A DNA stretch of 27,779 nt from an uncultured Candidatus Melainabacteria bacterium (GCA_934717895.1 CAKUZO010000019.1:1-27779), one strand, 5' to 3'. Shown: positions 1 through 7,414, counted from the first letter of the stretch. Numbers and translations are program-made. The notes: generated by a model not told the origin, from the letters alone.

Positions 1-1
1 A

Positions 2-175
2 GCTAATGTAGCAGCCCCAAAACCGGAAGTTAAAACAGAAGCTCCTACCCTAAAACCGGCAGAACCGGCACAAGATACTTTTGTACCTTCCGCACCAAAA
101 GCAGAAGAAGCACCAAAAGCAGATCCTAACGACAAATTCGAAAAGAAAGAAGAAAAACCGGCAGAAGCTAAATAA
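2..175 (+). CDS. C-terminal fragment of an Ala/Pro/Lys/Glu-rich protein
   Basis: An open frame enters from the left edge and ends at a TAA at 173-175, giving 57 visible residues. The sequence is low complexity, dominated by Ala, Pro, Lys and Glu, with repeated short blocks such as APKPEVKTEAP, APKAEEAPKAD and EKKEEKPAEAK. Such tails are usually disordered linkers or wall/periplasm-spanning segments, but no domain is visible and I cannot name the protein. It is followed after 17 nt by a strong hairpin terminator, so it is the last gene of its transcript. The frame is supported by codon-level regularity and the terminator position. Confidence 0.7.
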   Translation, partial: ANVAAPKPEVKTEAPTLKPAEPAQDTFVPSAPKAEEAPKADPNDKFEKKEEKPAEAK

Positions 176-192
176 GATTTAATCTTTTCATA

Positions 193-233
193 TAAATAGA
201 AAACCGTTCTTTTAAAGAGCGGTTTTCTATTTA
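193..233. terminator. Bidirectional intrinsic terminator
   Basis: A 14-bp perfect stem (193-206 with 220-233), extended by four more pairs including one G-U, closes on the 5-nt loop TTTAA at 211-215. The outer stem is A/T-only, so U-rich tails exist on both strands. It sits between the tail gene on the plus strand and the pilin relic on the minus strand, whose stop codon at 234-236 directly touches the stem. Confidence 0.85.
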
Positions 234-518
234 TTATTTCATCAGGGCTTCTTGAGAAGTTATTCCGCCTTTTTCTGTTGGCATAAGATTGTAGGAACAA
301 TATATTCCTTTATTGGCTCCACCTTTTAAAGCTAAACGATACACATCATATCCCCATTTGTTTGGACCTTTTTGTCCATTTACATCAATAACAAATTCAG
401 TATAACCCTGTAATATTATTATTGCACCATCACTCAAAACCTAAGCAGGTGCTTTTTTCAAATTTTCTGTACGCAATGCATAGTCACCCGCAGTTGCAGC
501 CAAAATATCATCATCAGA
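234..518 (-). pseudogene. Decayed type II/IV pilin-like protein, C-terminal remnant
   Basis: Reading the minus strand from 437 to 234 gives 67 residues starting at a TTG (SDGAIIILQGYTEF..., then VIDVNGQKGPNKWGYDVY). The VDVNG-x-KGPN-x-x-G-x-D signature matches the C-terminal part of the intact pilin-like protein at 17395-18105. The same frame continues upstream through an in-frame TAG at 441-443 into pilin-like residues (DDDILAATAGDYALRTENLK) back to about 515, where another TAG lies at 519-521. No N-terminal prepilin segment is present. The simplest reading is a pilin gene that lost its N-terminal half and gained a nonsense codon. A short functional protein from the TTG is possible but there is no ribosome-binding site. 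Confidence 0.75.
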
Positions 519-568
519 CTATTATTCATAAAAAAGTTTCTTTAAATTTCTTAACAAATCGCATATTT

Positions 569-597
569 TTGGCAATTCTCCATATTCAGTGTATTAT
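569..597 (+). promoter_or_regulatory. Sigma70-type promoter for the 92-residue protein
   Basis: TTGGCA at 569-574 and TATTAT at 592-597 are separated by exactly 17 nt. The predicted start near 604 leaves a leader of about 30 nt carrying an AAGAAGG ribosome-binding site before the ATG at 636. Confidence 0.65.
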
Positions 598-635
598 AAA
601 AAAGTATAGTTTACCCCACAGAAAGAAGGTTTGAT

Positions 636-914
636 ATGAATATTAAAACATACTACAATGCAGCAATTGGTGCAACTTATGATAGAAAAGATGTAAACAG
701 GCTGTCCAAAAGAAACAATTTATCGACAGCTGATAAAAGTTATTTAAAAGAACTAACAGCACAATCAGGTCCTTCTGCTCATAATCCAATTAAAGCAATT
801 AAAAATTGGTTTAAAGCATATCGTAATAACCTCGCATTACAAAAAGAAATTTCGGCTATAAAAGCTCCATTCGAAAAACTTTCTTTTTTGAAAAAGCTTA
901 TGAAACATATATAA
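636..914 (+). CDS. Small basic hypothetical protein (92 aa)
   Basis: ATG is preceded by AAGAAGG at a good distance and by a consensus-like promoter, and the gene is followed 6 nt later by its own terminator, so it looks like a genuine monocistronic gene. The protein is rich in Lys and Asn, mostly helical by composition, and has no signal peptide or clear membrane segment; its C-terminal half (NPIKAIKNWFKAYRNN and KLSFLKKLMKHI) is strongly amphipathic and basic. I recognise no domain. It could be a cytosolic nucleic-acid- or membrane-associated small protein, but this is not shown by the sequence. Confidence 0.7.
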   Translation: MNIKTYYNAAIGATYDRKDVNRLSKRNNLSTADKSYLKELTAQSGPSAHNPIKAIKNWFKAYRNNLALQKEISAIKAPFEKLSFLKKLMKHI

Positions 915-919
915 AGTCT

Positions 920-949
920 AAAAGGTGCATTAAAAGTGCACCTTTTTAT
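920..949 (+). terminator. Intrinsic terminator
   Basis: A perfect 10-bp stem AAAAGGTGCA / TGCACCTTTT (920-929 with 937-946) with a 7-nt loop, running into a T-rich tract. It ends the transcript of the 92-residue protein. Confidence 0.85.
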
Positions 950-965
950 TTTTACACTTCTTTTC

Positions 966-994
966 TTGCATAATTGTATATTGCGTGATAAAAT
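966..994 (+). promoter_or_regulatory. Candidate promoter of the aquaporin-hydrolase operon
   Basis: TTGCAT at 966-971 and TAAAAT at 989-994 are 17 nt apart, ending 21 nt before the ATG at 1016. The leader contains AAAAGGAG. It is the only promoter-like pair between the preceding terminator and the gene. Confidence 0.5.
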
Positions 995-1015
995 CCTGCT
1001 AAAAGGAGATTTTTT

Positions 1016-1645
1016 ATGAGAGATTTATTAAAAAAATGTTTTGTAGAACTTATTGGAACATTTTTCTTTGTTTTTATAACCGGTTGTGCTTTATTTCCTA
1101 ATGAAAGAGTTGGATTTCCGCCTTTGGCAATTGGGTTTGCATTAATGCTTTTGGTTTATATGGGTAGACATATTTCTGGCGGGCATTACAATCCGGCTGT
1201 ATCTTTGGCCGCTTCAATCAGGGGAGCTTTGAAATGGAGAGATTTTCCTACATATATAGTTTCTCAATTTATTGGAGGAAGTTTAGGAGCACTTTTAACC
1301 GGTTACATTGTAGCTGTACCTCCTTATGCAAGAGAAACCTCTTTTAGCGTTGTACCAATGATTATTTGCGAATTTTTATTTACGTTCTTATTGTGTTATG
1401 TTGTTTTACAAACTACAACATCTAAAAAAACGGAAGGAAATTCATATTTTGGGCTTGCTATCGGTTCGGTTGTCTTAGTAGGATTTTTGGCAACTATCGG
1501 AACTTGTTACGGAGCTTTTAATCCGGCTGTTGCACTAGGTTTTTATGTTCTGAAAATTGCTCAAACAAAACTTGTTGCATACACCATTTTGACAAACTTT
1601 GTTGCCGGAGCCGCTGCTGCCGGAGCTTACAAAATTAGCGAATAG
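1016..1645 (+). CDS. Aquaporin / major intrinsic protein (MIP) family channel
   Basis: A 209-residue, very hydrophobic protein with six likely membrane helices and both half-helix NPA motifs: SGGHYNPAVSLA (Asn59-Pro60-Ala61) and GAFNPAVALGF (Asn169-Pro170-Ala171). The N-terminal ELIGTFFFVF segment is the typical MIP helix 1 with its conserved Glu. The family conducts water and/or small neutral solutes such as glycerol across the inner membrane. Length is at the short end for the family. The residue after the second NPA is Val172 where most aquaporins have the selectivity-filter Arg, so specificity cannot be assigned to water or glycerol. AAAAGGAG precedes the ATG. The stop codon overlaps the ribosome-binding site of the next gene, so the two are probably translationally coupled. 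Confidence 0.9.
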   Translation: MRDLLKKCFVELIGTFFFVFITGCALFPNERVGFPPLAIGFALMLLVYMGRHISGGHYNPAVSLAASIRGALKWRDFPTYIVSQFIGGSLGALLTGYIVAVPPYARETSFSVVPMIICEFLFTFLLCYVVLQTTTSKKTEGNSYFGLAIGSVVLVGFLATIGTCYGAFNPAVALGFYVLKIAQTKLVAYTILTNFVAGAAAAGAYKISE

Positions 1646-1654
1646 GAGATTTAT

Positions 1655-2851
1655 TTGAAAAAACTTTTTGGAATTATTTTTAGCTTATTAGTATTGCAAA
1701 GTGTTTGTTTTGCGCAAAGCAACGTCAGCTTTGTTTACATAAACGGTTCAAACAACAACGATGCAAAAATGCGGAATTGGTACGTTAACGGGGTTGAAAA
1801 GCTTCACCCTGTTATGAAGAAAAAGTTTGAAAAAAACAAAGAAATAAAAAAAGTTTTTCTAAACAAAACCAAATACCAAATCAATGAAAAACCGGTGATT
1901 TTTTTCTGGGGCGATAAAAGTAAACGTGACTTGGAATTTGTGCAAGAACAACTTGACATAACAAAAGCTTTCAGTCCGACAATTGCTTATAAAGTGCGTT
2001 CAATGTTGACTGCATATTTGCACGATGCAATTTGGGTACAGAAATCACACAATATGCTTCCAATCCTTGATGATTTGAACGAAACAGTTAAACAAGAAGC
2101 CGCAAAAGGCAACAAAGTCGTACTTTACGGATATTCTGCCGGAACTTTTATTACGTATGAATATATGTTTAACAAACTTCCGTATATTAATACGGAAAAT
2201 CTTTTTAATACAATTAATGTTAGCGAAGAAGTTAGAACGTTTGTAAAAACTCACCCTGTCGAAAACACTTGTATTTCAGCACTTTCAAAGGCTAATATCG
2301 GAATGGTTTCAGATAGTGGGCACTTAGTCTTAAAAAACTTTGACGACAACTCGATAGAGCAAAATTACCTAAACTTACAAGAGGCAACCAAAACCGCTTG
2401 TGCACCAAAAGATACATTCAAAGGAGTCGTAAATTTTGCAAGCCCGCTAGTTTTGTTCTACTCCGATTTAGCAGATTCTGATTATGAATTAACTTATTAC
2501 AACAGGCTAATGCTCAAATATATAATCGAAAACGGATTGTTTTTCATTACTGTTAATTATCGTGAAGATCCGCTCGGTTTTCCGAGTTCTAAAAACTTGA
2601 CAATTGCTGAGATGGAAAAGCTTGCGGATATAAAAATAGAAAACCCGACAGGTTTTGTCTATGATAATTCCAACGTCTGGTCAAAACGTTCGGTTTTGTT
2701 TGCTCACACGTCTTATTGGAGCGCAAAACGAACTTTTGCAAACGCTGTTGTAAAAGCTTTCTCAAACGGATATCGTTTACAGTACGACGAAAAATCCCAA
2801 CAAAAAGTCTTGGATAACCATAAGAAGAAAGTTAAGTTTGAGATGATATAA
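1655..2851 (+). CDS. Secreted alpha/beta-hydrolase-like protein
   Basis: A 398-residue protein starting at TTG (1655), chosen because AGGAG at 1644-1648 lies 6 nt upstream and the product begins with a clear Sec signal peptide (MKKLFGIIFSLLVLQSVCFA, cleavage expected after residue 20). The nucleophile elbow GYSAG (Gly159-Ser161-Gly163), preceded by the beta-strand KVVLY, is typical of serine hydrolases (lipase/esterase fold). A His in AHTSYW (His351) is a candidate catalytic histidine; the acid residue is not obvious. It therefore probably acts as an esterase, lipase or peptidase-like hydrolase in the periplasm or outside the cell. Substrate is unknown. Only 9 nt separate it from the aquaporin gene, suggesting one operon. 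A repeat element follows immediately. Confidence 0.75.
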   Translation: MKKLFGIIFSLLVLQSVCFAQSNVSFVYINGSNNNDAKMRNWYVNGVEKLHPVMKKKFEKNKEIKKVFLNKTKYQINEKPVIFFWGDKSKRDLEFVQEQLDITKAFSPTIAYKVRSMLTAYLHDAIWVQKSHNMLPILDDLNETVKQEAAKGNKVVLYGYSAGTFITYEYMFNKLPYINTENLFNTINVSEEVRTFVKTHPVENTCISALSKANIGMVSDSGHLVLKNFDDNSIEQNYLNLQEATKTACAPKDTFKGVVNFASPLVLFYSDLADSDYELTYYNRLMLKYIIENGLFFITVNYREDPLGFPSSKNLTIAEMEKLADIKIENPTGFVYDNSNVWSKRSVLFAHTSYWSAKRTFANAVVKAFSNGYRLQYDEKSQQKVLDNHKKKVKFEMI

Positions 2852-2853
2852 TG

Positions 2854-2983
2854 GTAGGTGGTAAGTGAAACGTGAAAAGTGAAAAGACCTTTTCGCTCAC
2901 TTCGTTCGATAATTTATTTATGACACGCAGTGTCCGTAATGAACTTTTCACTTTTCACGTTTCACGTTTCACTTACCACCTAC
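2854..2983. repeat. 130-bp inverted-repeat element built of GTGA heptamers
   Basis: Left arm 2854-2886 and right arm 2944-2983 are inverted copies. The arms consist of 7-nt units beginning GTGG or GTGA (GTGGTAA, GTGAAAC, GTGAAAA, GTGAAAA), and the right arm is exactly one heptamer longer (two GTGAAAC units instead of one). The 57-nt centre contains a small perfect hairpin GACAC-GCA-GTGTC at 2922-2934. No coding capacity and no clear target-site duplication are seen. It resembles a MITE-like or REP-like dispersed palindrome. A related heptamer run occurs at 27732-27760. Confidence 0.8.
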
Positions 2984-3001
2984 TCAATAAAGGAGCACAA
3001 T

Positions 3002-3592
3002 ATGACAATAGATACAAAAGATAATGTTCAATTTGACCCAGGGTTTATTCAGCACATGTCTGCGTTTGAACCTAATATCGAATACGTATACAGTTCATTG
3101 AACAGTTGCAGAAATTTTAACCAAAAGAAAATGCAGTTTAAAATGTTTTACCCCAAAATCCAGTCTTTGTTGAAAAATTATCTCGGGTTTTATCTTGGTT
3201 GTATTTTGTGGGCTGTTTATATCAAAAGTCTTGGAGAAAAACCGATTACTGGAAACCTTTGCTATGGCGGAGAGTTTTCAGAAAACGAAACTTTGGAAGA
3301 AGTTGATTTTATTAAAGCTTATATTGAACAACTAAAAAAAGATGCAAAATATTATTTGAACCAAGATTTCTCAATTGATGAAGAAAGCCTGAAAGTTCTT
3401 GATGTTTATCGAAAATTTTTGAAAGTTAATGAAGGTTTTGTTAAAGTTCAAACAACAACAGACGTAAAACTTCCGGAATGTTTAAAAACTCCGACATCAA
3501 AAGATTTGCAACTAATTTTGGAAGAAATTGAAAAGGTTATCAAAAACGGTAAGTTGCACGAACTTTTCACATTGGCAGAAAAGGTTTTATAA
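3002..3592 (+). CDS. Hypothetical protein (196 aa) upstream of NagZ
   Basis: The ATG at 3002 is chosen because AAAGGAG lies at 2990-2996 and the extra upstream residues possible in this frame are encoded by the repeat arm. The protein has no signal peptide; residues around LLKNYLGFYLGCILWAVYIKSLG could form one hydrophobic helix, and the rest is charged and helical (FIKAYIEQLKKDAKYYL, LILEEIEKVIKNGKL). I recognise no family. Its TAA overlaps the ATG of the following hexosaminidase by one base (TAATG), so the two proteins are translationally coupled and probably function in one process, perhaps cell-wall recycling; that link is inference from position only. Confidence 0.75.
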   Translation: MTIDTKDNVQFDPGFIQHMSAFEPNIEYVYSSLNSCRNFNQKKMQFKMFYPKIQSLLKNYLGFYLGCILWAVYIKSLGEKPITGNLCYGGEFSENETLEEVDFIKAYIEQLKKDAKYYLNQDFSIDEESLKVLDVYRKFLKVNEGFVKVQTTTDVKLPECLKTPTSKDLQLILEEIEKVIKNGKLHELFTLAEKVL

Positions 3593-4563
3593 TGACTGAT
3601 TTAAAAACAAAATTATATCAAATGTTTATTTTGGGAACTGATGGCGAAGGATATAAAGACGCTTTGGACAAAGGTCTTGGCGGAATAATATTTTTCACCC
3701 ATGACATAAAATCACCTGAACAATTTAAGAAATTAACCCAAGAAATCAAGAAAATGTCAAAATTTCCACCGTTTTTGTCTATTGATCAAGAAGGTGGACG
3801 TGTTGAGCGGACTGAAAATATTCATAACGGCAAAAAATACTTGTCAGCGAAGTTTGCATTTGAAAAAGGCGAAGATTTTTTGAGAACACAAACCAAAGAA
3901 ATCGCGCAAGAATTAACAAATTATGGAATAAATCTCAATTTCGCACCTTGCATTGACGTGAATACAAACCCAAATAACCCAATAATCGGAGAACGTGCGT
4001 TTTCAAACAAAGTGGAAGATGTCATTAGGGCTGAAAAAATAGTTTCTCAAACATATCGCGAAAACGGGATTATTCCTTGTGTAAAACATTTCCCCGGACA
4101 CGGCGATGCCAATGCAGACAGTCATTTGACTTTGCCAAAAATTGACTTACCTCTTAAAGATATGGAGCAAACTCATATTAAACCTTTTGCAGCGTGCGCC
4201 AAAACAATTGAAATGGTTATGGTTGCACATTTGCATTGCACTTGTTTTGAAAAAGAAACTATTCCAACATCTTTGAGCAAGAACGCAATTTCGTATTTGA
4301 GAGCTAAATTAGGCTTTGAAGGAGTCGCAATTTCTGATGATATGATAATGAAGGGGGTTGCTGCTTTTGGCGATGTAGAAGCTTGTGAAATGGGTATCAG
4401 GGCAGGTTTAAATATGTTTATTTATAGGAATTCTACTCCGGAAACAATTAACATAATTGAAACTCTTGCCAAAAAAGCAGAAACAGACGAAGAATTACAA
4501 CAAAACATCGAAAAATCTTATGAAAGAATTATTTGTTTAAAAAAAAAATTTAGAATAAAGTAA
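3592..4563 (+). CDS. nagZ: Beta-N-acetylhexosaminidase, glycoside hydrolase family 3 (NagZ-like)
   Basis: A 323-residue single-domain GH3 protein of normal NagZ length. Substrate-binding and catalytic signatures are all present: SIDQEGGRVER (from residue 63), KHFPGHGDANADSH (165-178), which carries the Asp176/His178 acid-base dyad characteristic of NagZ, and AISDDMIMKG with the nucleophilic Asp at 249. NagZ enzymes remove N-acetylglucosamine from anhydro-muropeptides or muropeptides during peptidoglycan recycling. There is no signal peptide, so it acts in the cytoplasm, as in Gram-negative recycling pathways. It overlaps the preceding hypothetical gene by one base. No terminator is evident after the stop; the following 130 nt contain the WYL gene promoter region. 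Confidence 0.92.
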   Translation: MTDLKTKLYQMFILGTDGEGYKDALDKGLGGIIFFTHDIKSPEQFKKLTQEIKKMSKFPPFLSIDQEGGRVERTENIHNGKKYLSAKFAFEKGEDFLRTQTKEIAQELTNYGINLNFAPCIDVNTNPNNPIIGERAFSNKVEDVIRAEKIVSQTYRENGIIPCVKHFPGHGDANADSHLTLPKIDLPLKDMEQTHIKPFAACAKTIEMVMVAHLHCTCFEKETIPTSLSKNAISYLRAKLGFEGVAISDDMIMKGVAAFGDVEACEMGIRAGLNMFIYRNSTPETINIIETLAKKAETDEELQQNIEKSYERIICLKKKFRIK

Positions 4564-4599
4564 AGAAAAATATTTAGTTTTTTGATACACGTTTTAACT

Positions 4600-4632
4600 T
4601 TCAAAAACTGTCGAGCGTTCAAAAACTTGTCG
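4600..4632 (+). promoter_or_regulatory. Two direct repeats upstream of the WYL regulators
   Basis: TTCAAAAACTGTCG (4600-4613) and TTCAAAAACTTGTCG (4618-4632) are near-identical copies with starts 18 nt apart, roughly two helical turns. They lie just upstream of the candidate promoter of the WYL pair, where an activator or autoregulator could bind on one DNA face. The function is inferred. Confidence 0.45.
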
Positions 4633-4648
4633 TGTTATTTAATATATG

Positions 4649-4677
4649 TACAATAACTTGATTTTATTGTATATTAT
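4649..4677 (+). promoter_or_regulatory. Candidate -10 with adjacent perfect inverted repeat
   Basis: TACAATAA-N7-TTATTGTA (4649-4671) is a perfect 8-bp inverted repeat abutting TATTAT (4672-4677). No good -35 hexamer lies 16-18 nt upstream of this -10, which would fit an activator-dependent promoter. The leader to the ATG at 4694 is short and carries AGGGAGA. Confidence 0.45.
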
Positions 4678-4693
4678 ACGTAGGGAGAAGTGT

Positions 4694-5641
4694 ATGAAAC
4701 AGTTTATTAAAAACCAAAAGGTTACTTACAATCTAATGTCTTTCACAGGTTTTAAGGCTTTGTTAATCTTTAACTTGCTAACAGAGGGTCCAAAATCTTA
4801 TGATGAAGTTTGTGACTATATTTTTAATCACCCATATTTGAGGGAAAAAATCTCTGTTGATACTTTTCGAGTCTATATGAATACTCTCAAACGACTTGGC
4901 TGCGATATAAAAAGGATTAAAGGAGATGACAAAATATCTCGATACCATATTGCTGAACACCCGTTTGAGCTTCGATTAACCGAGGAAGAACAGCACAGTA
5001 TTATTAAGGTTTATAAAAACATTTATAAAGATTTAGACATTTCGGCACTTTTGGCAATGGATAATTTCTTTATCAAACTTGCAAAATATATTAATGACTC
5101 TGAATTTCTTGCAAATTTAAGAAAGTATTCTCCTCTCAGAGATATTGATAAAGAAATTTTGAAAAGTTTAATCGAATGTTGTGCAAGAAAAGATCAAATT
5201 GTTATTACATATAATTCTCCGAACTCCGGCAAAAAACATATTGAAATTATCGCTGATAGCATAACAATATCAAACAACAAGGTTTATCTTTGCGGTACCG
5301 GTTTTGAATATATGCAATATGGTAGTTTTCTTGTAAACAGGATTTTGAGAATTGATGAAATCAAACTTAATCCGACAATTCCAAACAATTTAAAAGAACT
5401 AAAAATCAAATATAGATTGGTTTGTGAAAATCAAGAAAAATTTGAACCGGATAATAATGAAAAAATTCTGGAACATAATTCCGGGAAATATTTAGTTGAA
5501 TTAACGACATCAAATGAGTTTTTAGCAAGGCAAAAGTTCTTGGCTTATGGACCAAAATGCACAATTTTAGAACCGGAAGAATTCAAAAATAATTTTATAA
5601 ATATGTTAAAAGATATGAAAGCGGGGTACTATTGTGGGTAA
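4694..5641 (+). CDS. WYL-domain transcriptional regulator, first of a pair
   Basis: A 315-residue protein. The ATG at 4694 is preferred over an upstream ATG at 4646 because AGGGAGA lies just before it and the candidate promoter overlaps the upstream extension. Layout: N-terminal winged-helix-like region (about 10-95, including VDTFRVYMNTLKRLGCDIKR as the likely recognition part), a linker, a WYL domain (about 155-235, with KVYLCGTG in place of the canonical W-Y-L strand and NRILRIDEI matching the fRldRI part), and a C-terminal extension (LVELTTSNEFLARQKFLAYG then CTILEPEEF) typical of YafY/PafBC-type proteins. WYL domains are thought to sense nucleic-acid or nucleotide ligands. The canonical Trp is replaced by Val. 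It overlaps the second WYL gene by 8 nt. Confidence 0.8.
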   Translation: MKQFIKNQKVTYNLMSFTGFKALLIFNLLTEGPKSYDEVCDYIFNHPYLREKISVDTFRVYMNTLKRLGCDIKRIKGDDKISRYHIAEHPFELRLTEEEQHSIIKVYKNIYKDLDISALLAMDNFFIKLAKYINDSEFLANLRKYSPLRDIDKEILKSLIECCARKDQIVITYNSPNSGKKHIEIIADSITISNNKVYLCGTGFEYMQYGSFLVNRILRIDEIKLNPTIPNNLKELKIKYRLVCENQEKFEPDNNEKILEHNSGKYLVELTTSNEFLARQKFLAYGPKCTILEPEEFKNNFINMLKDMKAGYYCG

Positions 5642-6563
5642 AAAATATACAGTAAAATGCAATGATGCCTGCATAAAATTATTTACGTTTATAAAAATGT
5701 TGTACGATGGAGATGTTGAATTTACCGACGTTATAGACTTGTTTTCTGACGGCAATTACGATGGGACGTCAAACACTCACGTAACCCTCAACAAATATTT
5801 GAATGCAATGAAAATTTTTGGAATAAAAGTCAAGAAAATTCAAAACAAATATCATATGTTTAGTCCGCTTTATAAATTAAAATTCAATCTGGACGATATG
5901 AAAAGCATTCATTTGCTTAAAGAAGCTCGTGAAATTCTTCCTGCCGGGAAAACCAAAAATGATTTTTCAGAATTTTTAAGAAAACTGGAAGCACGATATG
6001 ACGAAGCTGCCCAAAGTTTAGAACAAGTTGCAGACAATACGACAAACCTTCATCTTTCGTTTTACCATTCTGAAATGGTTGAACAAGTCAGACAGTGTCA
6101 AAAATTTTGCCAAGACAAATTGAAACTTGAAATAATTTTCACATCAGAAAAAGGTGAAGAGCTTAATCTGATTTGTTCTCCGCTGGAACAAACTTATATC
6201 AGAAGAAAAATTTGTTTAAAAGTTCTTGGGAACAGCGGCAGCAGAGTGTACGAAATACCGATTGAAAATATTCGTTCGATAAAGCAATTACCGATTGCGG
6301 TTTCAACTGTTTCAATTCCAACAACAGTCGTTTATAAGATAAAAAACAGACTTGCAAAGAATTATAAACTCCGAGATTGGGAAAGATTAGACAAAATAGA
6401 AGCCGATGGCAGTCACGTTATAGTTAATAAAAACGAAGATTTGGGACAACTTGTGTCCAGAATAATGCGTTACGGCAATGAATGTGAAATCTGTTCACCT
6501 CGCTTTTTGAGAGAAGAAATGATAGAGCGGATTAATAAAACATTAGATAATTATATTTGCTAG
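5634..6563 (+). CDS. WYL-domain-like transcriptional regulator, second of a pair
   Basis: A 309-residue protein starting at GTG (5634), which overlaps the previous stop by 8 nt and has AAAGCGGGG upstream. It repeats the architecture of its neighbour with low identity: N-terminal helix-turn-helix-like region (about 10-75, HVTLNKYLNAMKIFGIKVKK), middle helical linker, degenerate WYL domain (about 165-230, KLEIIFTSEKGEELNLICSP then YEIPIENIRSIKQLP) and a C-terminal extension (LGQLVSRIMRYGNECEICSP). The adjacent, translationally coupled pairing recalls PafB/PafC of actinobacteria, which act together in DNA-damage control; whether this pair forms a heterodimer is inference. The regulated genes are not known from sequence. 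Confidence 0.72.
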   Translation: MGKKYTVKCNDACIKLFTFIKMLYDGDVEFTDVIDLFSDGNYDGTSNTHVTLNKYLNAMKIFGIKVKKIQNKYHMFSPLYKLKFNLDDMKSIHLLKEAREILPAGKTKNDFSEFLRKLEARYDEAAQSLEQVADNTTNLHLSFYHSEMVEQVRQCQKFCQDKLKLEIIFTSEKGEELNLICSPLEQTYIRRKICLKVLGNSGSRVYEIPIENIRSIKQLPIAVSTVSIPTTVVYKIKNRLAKNYKLRDWERLDKIEADGSHVIVNKNEDLGQLVSRIMRYGNECEICSPRFLREEMIERINKTLDNYIC

Positions 6564-6752
6564 TCATATATAAATTTTTATGCAATTTTGGATTTGTTGC
6601 GAAATTTTGAATAACCTCTTTTCGGAATTCATTTCTAAAAATGTTACAATAAAAAACAAAAATTTACGTTATGAAACATTTTGAATCATGGAGCATGGTT
6701 TATGTTACATTAAGAGAATAGAAAGAGATACATAGTTATAGGAGATTAGTGA

Positions 6753-7385
6753 ATGTCTGAATATTTGAGCAAGGAAGAGATTAAGCAATGGAGAAGCTCA
6801 TTAGAAAAGATTACATTAGAAGAATTCGCTGCCAGATTAGGGAAAAAGATAGAAGAGGCAAAGCCTACAAACGATTTAATTGATATAGTATTGAAAGGAA
6901 AACCGGTTGTTTCATCAGAACCGGAATGGAAACAAAATCACGCAGAAAGATTAAGCGCTATCGCTGAAAGAGCTTACGAAAGAGAACAAGAAATAGCTCC
7001 GACTCCTTTCTCTATTCATAAGATTAAAATTGATGAAGATGTAAAAGCGGAAGAAACTAAGAAAACAAAGACTGAAAAAGCGAAAATTAAAGAAACAAAA
7101 ACTTCTGCCAAAAAAGTTTCTAAAAAAGAAGAAAAACCTGCTGTTAAGGCAGAATCTCTTAGAGAAGAAGTTAAAGTAGTATTTAAAAAAGCTCTTACCG
7201 ACAGAGAACAACGTGTATTCAATTATTTTGAACAGAATAAAGGTAAAATTGTTTATGCAAAAGACTTGGCAGCGCTACTTGACTTGCCAAGAGATTACGT
7301 TTACAAATATATTAAAAACCTTAGAGCAAAAATAGAAGGTGAAAACCTTCAAAATGCTGATAAAGGTGGATTTATCTTAAATTAA
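6753..7385 (+). CDS. Orphan winged-helix DNA-binding protein with Lys-rich linker
   Basis: A 210-residue protein with AGGAG (6741-6745) before its ATG. Residues 1-90 are helical and charged (YLSKEEIKQWRSSLEKITLE, EEFAARLGKKIEEAK). Residues 95-140 form a Lys/Glu/Thr-rich, probably disordered linker. The C-terminal 65 residues (LTDREQRVFNYFEQNKGKIV, YAKDLAALLDLPRDYVYKYI, KNLRAKIE and a final GGFILN) look like the winged helix of OmpR-type regulators: LTxxE start, recognition helix with YVYKYIKNLRAKIE, and a wing ending in a G-G-F-x-L motif. There is no receiver domain. It has its own terminator. Function unknown; likely a transcription factor or nucleoid protein. Confidence 0.7.
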   Translation: MSEYLSKEEIKQWRSSLEKITLEEFAARLGKKIEEAKPTNDLIDIVLKGKPVVSSEPEWKQNHAERLSAIAERAYEREQEIAPTPFSIHKIKIDEDVKAEETKKTKTEKAKIKETKTSAKKVSKKEEKPAVKAESLREEVKVVFKKALTDREQRVFNYFEQNKGKIVYAKDLAALLDLPRDYVYKYIKNLRAKIEGENLQNADKGGFILN

Positions 7386-7414
7386 AAACTCTCTAAATCA
7401 TAATCATAATCACC

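Noticed and set aside
422..634. 70-residue plus-strand frame rich in His and Lys
   Set aside because: It overlaps the pilin relic on the opposite strand and the consensus promoter at 569-597, has no ribosome-binding site, and its composition looks like antisense translation.
2930..3001. Upstream extension of the 196-residue protein beginning at 2930
   Set aside because: The extra residues are encoded by the right arm of the inverted-repeat element. AAAGGAG sits directly before the ATG at 3002.
4646..4693. Earlier ATG for the first WYL regulator
   Set aside because: It lies inside the candidate promoter and inverted repeat and has no ribosome-binding site, whereas the ATG at 4694 is preceded by AGGGAGA.
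6600..6720. Promoters for the winged-helix gene (TTACAAT near 6645 and TTGAAT near 6682)
   Set aside because: Neither has a convincing partner hexamer at 16-18 nt, so the promoter position stays open.
6951..7222. Two minus-strand frames opposite the winged-helix gene
   Set aside because: Their Phe/Ser-rich composition is the expected antisense of a Lys/Glu-rich linker; neither has a promoter or ribosome-binding site.
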